A stretch of 64,000 bases of DNA from Chamaecyparis obtusa (taxonomy: Eukaryota; Streptophyta; Pinopsida; Cupressales; Cupressaceae): the NCBI GenBank assembly GCA_027943335.1, contig BSBK01008408.1, positions 405,001-469,000 on the forward strand. Direction: 5' to 3'. This document shows, piece after piece, positions 55,736 through 64,000 of this stretch. Position 1 is the stretch's first letter. Each line of letters starts with the position of its first letter. The notes under the pieces were generated by a model. It made no database searches. It saw nothing but the letters and a program-made list of their open reading frames with translations, and had not been told where the DNA came from. The translations under genes were made by a program, and so were the position numbers.

Positions 55736-57511
55736 ACCAAGTCACAAAGTACCGAGTCTCAGTCTGAAGCTACTAAGCAAGTATCTACCGAGCCTAAGAA
55801 ATCTCAACCTGAAGATGAAGAAGATGACAATGTAACTCATTCAGGAAGCAAGGAACCTATATTAGCCAAGTACATCAAAAAGCATCATAAACCAGATCAA
55901 ATTATTGGAAACAAGTTAGATGGTACTATGACAAGAAGTAAACTAAAAGGTACATGTTTATTTGTTCATTTTGAACCTAAAAATGGCAAAGATGTATTAG
56001 AAAATGAAAGTTGGATTGAGGCTATGAATGAAGAAATAGAGCAAATACAGAAAAATAAGACATGGACTCTTGTACCTAGGCCTAAAGATAAAAATGTAAT
56101 TGGGACAAAATGGGTATTCAGAAATAAGTTGAATGAAGATGGTCAAGTATCAATAAACAAAGCAAGATTGGTATGTAAAGGATATTCTCAAGAAGAAGGA
56201 ATAGATTATGGAGAGACTTTTTCTCCTGTTGCAAGATTAGAAGGTGTGAGGACTTTACTTGCATATGCAGCACATAAAGGATTTAAGGTATATCAGATGG
56301 ATATCAAATTTGCTTTTCTCAATGGTATTCTTGAGGAAGAAGTCTACATTGAGCAACCTGAAGGTTTTATTGATCCAGACAAAAGGGATATAGTCTACAA
56401 ATTACACAAAGCATTGTATGGTCTGAAACAAGCTCCTAGAGCATGGTATGAAAGATTACATAACTATCTTACTCAGATTGCTTTCAAAAGGGATAATGAC
56501 AATAGCAATTTATACATCAAAGAAGGATCAAATAACAAAATTGTTTTGGCAAAAAAAATTGTGGATGATACTGTGTTTACAGGAAATGATGATCAGTGCA
56601 AAGAATTTTTAGAGCTTATGAACAAAGACTTTGAAATGTCTATGTTTGGTCAGATAAAATTCTCTGTTGGACTTCAGATTCAGTAGAACAAAAATGGTAT
56701 CTACATTACTCAGTCTAAATATATCAAGGAAATACTTAAGAAATTTGGTATGGAAGATTCAAAACCAGTTGGTACACCCATGTGTACTGGACTGAAGCTT
56801 ACCAAAGATGATGATTCAAAAGAAGTAGATCAAACCTTATACAGATCAATGATTGGAAAATTGTAGTATGTAGTACACACAAGGCCTGATATTGCCTTAG
56901 CAGTTGGAATAGTGGTAAGATTCTTGGCTAAACCCAGAGAAAATCACATGATGGCAATCAAAAGAATCTTGAGGTATTTAAGGGGAACTGAAGATTATGG
57001 TTTGTGGTATAAATTTGGAGGCAATCTAGATTTAAAAGTGTTTACTGATGCTGATTGGGCAAGAAACATTGATGACAGAAAGAGTACAAGTGGTGGAGCA
57101 TTCTTTCTTGGCAAGAGGTTAGTATCTTGGACTAGTAAAAAGCAAAACTACACATCCCAATCTATAGCAGAAGCAGAATATGTTGCTGTAGTAGTAAACT
57201 ACTCTAATATTATATGGTTTAAACAACTTTTGGAAGGCATGAAGGTTGAGATCAAAGAACTAGTTGTTATGTTTTGTGATAATACAAGTGCAATAAATAT
57301 TTCAAAGAATCCAGTAATGCATTCCAAAACCAAGCACATTGCAATTAAATATTACTTTGTCAGAGAATTGGTGTAGGACAAGGAAATCAGATTGGAATAT
57401 ATTCATACAAAAGAACAAATTGCAGATATCTTCACCAAGCCACTACCTAAGGATGCATTCTTGTATCTAAGAGGCAAGTTAGGGGTCACTCCCCTGTCCG
57501 AGGTTCACTAA
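55736..57511 (+). pseudogene. pol: CopB-1 reverse transcriptase and RNase H
   Basis: Continues the single frame. [80 protein letters not shown] and [19 protein letters not shown]; the catalytic box reads KIVDDTVF, so YVDD is IVDD with both Asp kept. Stops at 56684, 56864 and 57374. RNase H: VFTDADWARNIDDRKSTSGG, WTSKKQNYTSQSIAEAEYVA, VMFCDNTSAINISKNPVMHS, KTKHIAIKYYFVREL, then DIFTKPLPKDAFLYLRGKLG, ending at TAA 57509-57511. Apart from the stops the region is full length. Confidence 0.93.
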
Positions 57512-57865
57512 ATAAAGTTTTAGTGATGCATCAACCAGAACATGTTGAAGATCAATCAGTTGATGTAGCATAGTCATGGAATCATTGCATATGAATCAGT
57601 ACATAAGGTACAATGATATTTATCGAAACTATGTAAGTTGTCTTTGGCATGTGTTATCAAAAAGGGAGAGTTTGCTGTCATTTCAAGAAATTTCTAAGAA
57701 GAATAATTTGAGAAGTTAAGAGGGAGAGTTCTCAGTCAGAGAAAGAAGTTTGAAGATGATGGGAATTAGAATGAAGCTAAGGATATGTTTCTTACTCTTG
57801 GTTTCTCTATAAAATTTCATTGTGCTATGAAATGTTGTGTTGCCATCAATGCCAAAGAGGGAGAT
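57512..57865 (+). other. CopB-1 3' trailer and polypurine tract
   Basis: Non-coding tail. Polypurine tract AAAGAGGGAGA at 57854-57864 directly before the 3' LTR. An earlier purine run (AAAAAGGGAGAG) is near 57660 and another (AGAGGGAGAG) near 57720. Confidence 0.75.
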
Positions 57866-59092
57866 TGTTGGATACAATTGTCTGAAGGACATTGTTGGAT
57901 TAGCTATGTGTTGTCTTTTACGTCACACAAATGTCATATCAATTATCGCTCTCAGTATCTACCAAGTTTAGTTGGTCAGCTAAGCAGTTCTCAGTATCTA
58001 CCAAGTTCAGTCGATTAGCTAAGCGGTTCTCAGTATCTACTGAGCTCAGTCGGTCAGCTAGGCAGTTTTTAGTGTCTATCGAGTTCTCTCAGGTGTCTAA
58101 AGGAAACATGATAGGGTAACAGTGTTAACCGAGCCTCCTCGGTTATCAAAGGAAAATTAGTGGTTACCGAGCTCTCTCGGTCTCCAAAGGCTGTTGCATA
58201 ATTTGCTGAGGTTACCGAGTTCTCTTGGTCACCAAAGGAAATCTTTTCAGGATTAATGTTTACAGAGAAAGGTCGGCCCTTTCAAAGAATTTTTTTATTA
58301 CATTTTGTTTATCCCATCTGACTGTTATAATAATTATTAGTGCCAACTTGACAATCTAAATGATTATGAAATGGCATATATATATAGAAGGTCAAATGGT
58401 GAATAAAAGATATACAACATGCAGAAATTATTTTGAAGAAAGGTGTGTGTGAATTTTGAAGGATGGTCAGATATGCCTAAGAAGCAGTAAAGATTTAATT
58501 GATCAGTAAGGATCTAGTGAAATAGAACAGAGATCTATATTCAACAATTTAATTGCAAGTCATTTCATTGTTACTCTCTAGCAATTGTAGCAGTGATATC
58601 AAAATCTCTTAACCGAGTTGGTTTAACAACCATTTTTTAAATCCTCTAACAAGGTAACAGTTCTATTGAATTGTTTCAAGACCTCTTACAAGGCCACTCC
58701 TAGCAGGGTGATTAAATCCTCTAACAAGGTCACACCTAACAGTGTGTTTTGTAACCTTTTACCGGGTTGGCTTCTAACTGGGCATCACGTTAGAAGAGTG
58801 AAAAATAGTAACTAGTTACATTGGTGGTTTTTCCCATATTGGGTTTCCACGGTAAATCTGGTGTCTCTTGTGTTCATGTTATTTTCTTTATTCATGTAAG
58901 TTAATTAGTGATGAATGCTTAAGAATAGTTTAATTATTACACACTACAAGGATCAAGTTTTCAGCATTTCTCTGTATATTTACCGAGTGGCACAATAAAT
59001 AATTTGTTAAGATATTTAAGGGATCAGTGGTAATATTTTTGTGGTTAACTGATTCACCCCCCCTCTTAGTTACTACATCTATATTTCCAATA
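57866..59092 (+). repeat. CopB-1 3' LTR
   Basis: Starts TGTTGGATACAATT and ends TTTCCAATA (CA decayed to TA), followed by CGCCAT. Same length as the 5' LTR. Confidence 0.95.
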
Positions 59093-60500
59093 CGCCATAT
59101 CTATTTCTCTTGGAGAGATTTGTTGAAATGTCTAATTATCCTTATCCCTAATCCTCTAACACTTTTAGGAAGATAAACATTGTCCCAAGAAATAAGAGGG
59201 AGTCTATTATGCTCATGTGTCCCTAACAAAAGAAATCTCCTCTTAATTTTTTCCATCACCTCCATAGTTTTAGCAGGTATCAAGGAGAGACATAAAGCAT
59301 AGGTAGGAAGATTTTGAAAGGTAGATTTAACCAACTAGATTTTTCCCGCTTCACTTAGTGTGATCCCTTTCCAACCTAAAAATCTCCCATTGAATCTATC
59401 AATGAGTTTGTATTAGAAAGCTTTGGGGGGCTTGACACCTAAAGGAAGACCCAAATAATTTTGAAGGAAGAGTATCTTTGTCGCAACCCAAGATATTTTC
59501 TATTGTCCTTTGTCTCTCCTCAGGTGTGTTGATGAAGAATATAGATCTTTTAGTCTAATTAATGGATTGACCAATAGCCCTAGTATGAGAATTAAGTAAG
59601 TTCTTCACCGCTTTGGCTTCATTCACTAAAGCCTCCCCACCTAAAATGGTGTCATCAACAAACTGCTAGTGAGAAAAGACAATGTTTCTAGAAGATGGCC
59701 TGATACCTTTCAAATCCCTATTCCTCTTGTTGGTTGAAATTAGTCTCCCAAGGCATTCGGCCAGAATTATGAAAAGAATGGGAGATAGGGGGTATCCTTG
59801 TGTAAAACCCTTGGAAGAGTTGAGAAAATTCAATAGGGGTCCATTGACCAGAATGGCCAGCAAAGGAGTAGAAATGTGTTCATGGATGATCTTGCAAGTG
59901 TTCAAGTTGAAACCAAAAGCTCCAAGCACCCTTAGCAAGAAAGGCTAGTCAACATGATCATAGGCCTTGGACAAGTCAAGCTTGACAAGAAAACCTTCCC
60001 TCTTACAAGCATCTAAGGAATGGATCACTTCGTGCACCACCATGATGGAATCAAGAATTTGTCTTCCCAGCATGAATCCAAACTACTGGTGAGAAATGAT
60101 AGATGGGAGCACCTTCAAAATTATGATGGTGATGACTTTAGAGATTATCTTGTAGAAAGAATTGCATAAGCTAATGGGTCTGAATAGCTCCATAGAGTTC
60201 ACCCCCAGGACTTTGGGGATGAGAACCAAGAAAGTAGCATTAAGTTCTTTGAGAAGGTTTTTTTTATCCAAAGAATTCTTACACCACTTTTACCACATCA
60301 AATTTAACAACTTCCTAGAACATTTGGAAGAAGAACATCGGGAAACCATCTGGTCCTAGGGCTTTATCTCTAGGGAGAGACTGCAAGGCTTTTTTAACTT
60401 CTTCCATCATTGGAATAGCACATAAAACTTTGTTTTGATCTTTAGAGATGATTTTGGGAATATTTCCAAGGGTATCCTAGTCCTCTAGAGAGCTCATGGT
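59093..60500 (-). pseudogene. LINE ORF2 reverse transcriptase
   Basis: On the minus strand: NATFLVLIPKVLGVNSMELF, RPISLCNSFYKIISK (60271-60083), then in 59938-59666 GFNLNTCKIIHEHISTPLLA, KGFTQGYPLSPILFIILAE and NRDLKGIRPS. The catalytic box QFVDDTILGG follows a TAG (complement of 59651-59662), both Asp kept. The thumb/C-terminal part, 59334-59101, reads NLPTYALCLSLIPAKTMEVM, EKIKRRFLLLG and LISWDNVYLPKSVRGLGIRI. It is cut at 59093 by CopB-1. Confidence 0.9.
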
Positions 60501-61722
60501 CTTTGGAAAGAAGGGAGGGGGAAAAAGTGATGGCTTGATTAGCTATATCTTGGTCTTCCTACAATAAATGATCCCCCCTCTTTATACTACTAATTCTATT
60601 AGCAGCCCTGTGTTTCATCGTAGACAATTGGAAGAACCTACTATTATGGTGCCCCTCCCTTAATCAAATAGATCTAGATCTCTATTTCTAGAAAATTTCA
60701 TCCTTCCCTATGAAATTGTGGTACTCTGAGAACAAAAATTTCTCTTTATGTAGCCTATCCTCATCATAACCCTCTCTCTAGATTTCCTCTTGGACTAGAT
60801 TAAGATATGTGATAGCATTTTCTTTAGAAGAAAAGATATTACCAAATTCTTTCTTTTTCCATTTATTGTTATTAACCTTAATATTTCTAAGTATTTTAGC
60901 CACCCTGACAAATTTGAGCCCTTAACGTCAATATTCCATCAATTTTTATTTTTTTGTGATATTTAGGTGGGTGGTACACATCTTATTGAATCTGAAGGGG
61001 AAGTTCCTTTTCTTTACAAGAAGGTTTGGAGAGAGAGGCAAGGGTGAGTGATCTGAACTAATCCTCACCAAAGAAGATAAATTACAGTTGTAGGAATTCA
61101 GCCAATCAACAGTAATCAAAGCCCGGTCCAACTGGACTTGGATGCATTGATGCCCAATTATCTTATTAGACTAGGTAAAGCTTGCACCCCGAAGGTCCAC
61201 ATCTAAGAGGGATTGATCATTGATGAAGTTCATAAGATCTTGCATAATTTTCAAGTCAGGAGTGATATCTCCCTATTTTTTGCCATCTTTAAGTGGGGTA
61301 TTAAGTCCCCCATGATAATCCCCTTAGAGAGATCACATATAGATGCTATACCTCTAAGCTTTTCCTAGTAAGATCTTCTACATTTTTTAGAATTAGGGGC
61401 ATAAATATTCATTATATACCAGCTATCATTATCCTTAATGCTAGTAAAATTCAAAAGAATCAAGTTACCTTCTTCGTGGATGACTTCAGAATTTATGTGA
61501 GAGTATTTCCACAAAGCCATTAAACCTCCAGAAGCTCCATCAAAGCTGGTTGCAATCATATCTGTAGATTTACAAAATCTAATGCCCTCTAGTTTTTCCT
61601 TCTTCATCTTAGTTTCCTAGGGTTAACATAATATCTAGTCTATGATCCCTTATCATATTCCTTATAACATCCTTCTTGTGTGAGCCATTAAGCCCACAAA
61701 TATTCCAAGAGATTAGTTTCAT
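60501..61722 (-). pseudogene. LINE ORF2 endonuclease
   Basis: Probable start ATG complementary to 61720-61722: MKLISWNICGLNGSHKKDVI, the standard APE-type endonuclease N-terminus. A one-base frame change near 61615 precedes ETKMKKEKLEGIRFCKSTDM with the catalytic Glu. Then ASGGLMALWKYSHINSEVI, YIMNIYAPNSKKCRRSY, and (61131-60946) MDRALITVDWLNSYNCNLSS with the terminal SDHSPLPLS motif. The stretch 60940-60501 is the endonuclease-RT spacer, with stops. The enzyme would nick target DNA for priming. Confidence 0.88.
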
Positions 61723-62099
61723 TTATTTTTGGATGTGCATGCTTCCAGGATGGTATTTTGAGTTCCATCTAATGTATTCTTACTAGCTTCTTCTTGCCAA
61801 ACCTGGCTATCTTTCTTTCTCCCTCAAGTTTTTGATTTGACCCCCACATCATCTTTTTTATTGCTCCTAGTTGTTGCTGGAGAAACTGAGGAGGGATCCA
61901 TGTTGTTTGATTTCTTCTTCTTTTCAACCTTAGTCCACTCTCCCTTCACCCCTTCTTTGTATTTCACAAAGATTTCTTCCATTCTTGTAATTTGCCTAGG
62001 GATCTACCAATTTTAGCAATTCTTCCATCTTGAAGACCTACCTAGAAGGCACAAGCTTTGTACTATGATTAGGGTTTGATTCTAGAGATGAAACACCCA

Positions 62100-63590
62100 T
62101 CTACATATACTTCTTAGGACTAAATATTCCATCATTCATAGAAGGTTCTAGGGAATCTGGAACAAAGGAGAGGTGGACCATCCTGTAGGGAATTGGGCAA
62201 GAGACTCCTCCTTTAGCTAATCTCAGCTCTTCCATGGCAGTGTCCTCTCCTGAGGCATCTTCCAAGATATTAACGTTTAGAACTTTTTCATGCCCATCTA
62301 AGGGAAGAAACTCCTCCCTCTCCACAAAAATTTCATTCTGATGCAAGCAGTTCTCCAGAGAGCCTTTATTGTTATTTTCTACCATTCCCTCTTGGTTTTT
62401 ATTCATTTCAAGGATCACCGCATTGGAGTCCTTTTCCTTCCAAACTTTAGTGATGTTTGCCTTGATTCTCTCCTAGAACTTCTAGTTTTTTTTCCATTAT
62501 TGATCCTACTAGATCCTGGTCCTTGGTCTTTGCTACTTTTCTTTGGGCCTTCTTGACTTTCATGTCTTTATCCAATGCCGAGAGCATAGGGCACATTTTG
62601 GCGTAGTGTCCAGCTTTCTTGTAGTAGAAATAAGAAAAGGGCACACTTTTATAATCCAATTTCTACAATCTTTTACCCAGTTTTGAATGAATCTCTAGCA
62701 TATCTTTCCCCTCTTCCACCCCTATGAAAATCCTAGCATAAGTAAGGTTTTGTCTAGCCACTGTCATAGGGTCTATCGATATAAGTTCTCCAAAGGATTT
62801 GGCTATTCCATCAGAAATGTCTTCATACCAAAATTCTAGAGGAAGTTCTAGTAATCTTACCCAAACAAGGGCTTGGAAAAAGAATGAATCATTGAGATCC
62901 AAGTTAGGAAACTATTTTTGTAGTGCCAATGAGGATTTTCCAATAGTCCATGTTCCAACACATAAGATTTTGCCATAGTCCTCCTAGCAGGAGAACTCAA
63001 ATGATAGAAAGTCATTCACCACATCAGTTATTTGAACTTGAACCTTTAGGTTCCACTGTTTCTAACCAAAATCCTTAACTATATATCAATATTTTTCCTC
63101 GACCAACAAATTTTCCAACCAGAGTGAGAGCCATGGTAGCAATATTGTGGTCATCTAGTTCATCAGATATCGCAATAGTGTATTTACCATTTTCCTTATT
63201 AGATAGGTCCTTTATTATTGGGAAAGATAACTTACCTATGGGCTTAACCCCAAATAGTGTTGACCAATGGTGGTTCAAGACATTCCCTTCCTGATGACAT
63301 GACTGAGCCCCCATGCATGAGTCTAGACAGGGAAAAACATTGGATAGCCCAACTACCCCTACATCACCTTTACCTAGATCTTTTTATCTTTCACAAGGGG
63401 CCCATCCTTATTTAATGAGTATTATGTGTCCTGATCCGCTAGAAGGCCATCATTATGGGCATCTGTGGAAACACCCAATGCCTAAAAACTAGGTTTCATG
63501 CTGGCTGCCAAATTCAAAAAGCCTCCCGCCCTTGCTGCCACCCTCTCTCCCTCCACGTTAATGTTAATCTAGGTGGCTTTCTTTATAATT
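62100..63590 (-). pseudogene. LINE ORF1 (DUF4283-like and zinc knuckle)
   Basis: On the minus strand: an N-terminal stretch from about 63590 (VEGERVAARAGGFLNLAASM), then 63314-63075 with WSTLFGVKPIGKLSFPIIKD and ALTLVGKFVGRGKIL, and 62902-62663 with FQALVWVRLLELPLEFWYED and DPMTVARQNLTYARIFIGVE, typical DUF4283 text. The zinc knuckle (62659-62600) reads YFYYKKAGHYAKMC, where both first Cys are Tyr. A Lys-rich region and acidic tail follow (to 62101). Would bind LINE RNA. Confidence 0.82.
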
Positions 63591-63600
63591 TTTTTAATGA

Positions 63601-64000
63601 ATAGTTTGTATTTTTGACCTTGCGTCATGTGAACTCTCATGAGGTGATCTTGTATCCCCCCGACCGCTTTTTTACGAATATGTATTGTTTAAATTTTTAT
63701 TAATAGAAATGGGACTATTCATAAAATAAATAAATAAATTAGTGAAAGATTTTATTTATAGGTTTTTTAACACATTATTATGTCAATTCAATATATGCAT
63801 CTCTATTTTTTGTATTCTAGACTTGTGTTAATAAAAGTTTTATAATTTCTCCCTAATAATTTTTTTTTTTCCCAAATCTATACCTATCTATTTGATTCAT
63901 TTATTTTTAATTTATACTTCGATTCCCGTTTAAATTTATATCTCTATTTTAATTCAACAAACTTCTCGTTCATTATAGTTTATCTTGCATCTTCTATCAT
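63601..64000. other. AT-rich right edge
   Basis: 63601-63740 contains GATCTTGTATCCCCCCGACC and then TTTTTTACGAATATGTATTG and a short (TAAA)n run near 63727, reminiscent of a plant LINE 3' end on the plus strand; support is weak. 63740-64000 is simple AT-rich DNA in which I see nothing else. Confidence 0.35.

Larger units (their letters stand above)
52020..59092 (+). mobile_element. CopB-1: best-preserved copia element
   Basis: Plus-strand copia element in LINE ORF2. Direct repeat CGCCAT at 52014-52019 and 59093-59098 (standard 5-base core GCCAT). Both LTRs are 1,227 bases. The interior codes one gag-pol polyprotein in a single frame with about ten stops and no frameshift. Related to the CopA family in domain order and wording but clearly a different family. 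Sampled LTR divergence is roughly 7-8 mismatches per 100 bases. Confidence 0.95.
51406..63600 (-). mobile_element. L1-type LINE split by CopB-1
   Basis: Non-LTR retrotransposon on the minus strand: ORF1 (DUF4283-like plus CCHC) at about 63590-62100, ORF2 with endonuclease, RT and zf-RVT at 61722-59093 and 52019-51406. CopB-1 (52020-59092) splits ORF2 between the RT and zf-RVT domains. The 3' end is missing, cut at 51405 by the LTR-like block. Stops are frequent in both ORFs. Confidence 0.9.

Noticed and set aside
1..64000. Host protein-coding genes, tRNA/rRNA genes or CRISPR arrays
   Set aside because: All recognisable coding text belongs to transposable elements, and direct repeats are LTRs or minisatellites; nothing supported a host gene, structural RNA or spacer array.

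Overview
The window is plant nuclear repeat DNA. It is AT-rich, and every recognisable coding stretch belongs to a transposable element; I found no host gene, rRNA, tRNA or CRISPR array. The mix is Ty1/copia elements with 0.8-1.3 kb LTRs primed by initiator Met-tRNA, a Ty3/gypsy chromovirus, an L1-type LINE with a DUF4283-like ORF1, a MULE and a probable CACTA end. Deep nesting and heavy decay fit a seed plant with a very large genome, such as a gymnosperm; that organism call is inference. Element names used here are local labels.

Layout. 1-8574: an old host sequence, probably the interior of a CACTA-type transposon whose end is at 8574, holding a complete copia element (CopA-1, +, 453-7546). 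8575-26661: CopA-2, same family, minus strand, split by a gypsy chromovirus (Gyp-1, minus, 9597-15891, TSD GGTAC) and by a Tnt1-like copia (CopC-1, +, 16802-22674). 26662-26949: a short open fragment of an unknown ORF. 26950-30034: Gyp-2 (+), a gypsy derivative with gag and protease but no RT, RNase H or integrase. 30035-47618: CopA-3 (minus), split by NonA-1 (minus, 33392-44607, TSD TGATC).

NonA-1 is the most unusual item. It is an LTR element with a coiled-coil, multi-zinc-knuckle gag and, in place of pol, a roughly 1,090-codon ORF of unknown function. It carries two further insertions: Ins-1 in its 3' LTR (33657-35304) and Ins-2 in its gag (about 40455-42584).

47619-64000: a gypsy LTR fragment (to 48050), an unassigned spacer, a MULE (48675-50268) whose ends are inverted arrays of a 16-17 bp repeat, an LTR-like block (50269-51405), and a minus-strand LINE (51406 to about 63600) split by CopB-1 (+, 52020-59092). 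CopB-1 is the best preserved element: its gag-pol is one frame broken only by stop codons. The last 400 bases are AT-rich.

How the parts relate. CopA-1, -2 and -3 are one family and could once have supplied reverse transcriptase and integrase. NonA-1 shares an LTR block of about 280 bases with them, so it may have been mobilised in trans. All elements are decayed. Many losses look like G-to-A or C-to-T changes (catalytic D to N, E to K, zinc-knuckle C to Y, CAG to TAG), as expected from long silencing by cytosine methylation.
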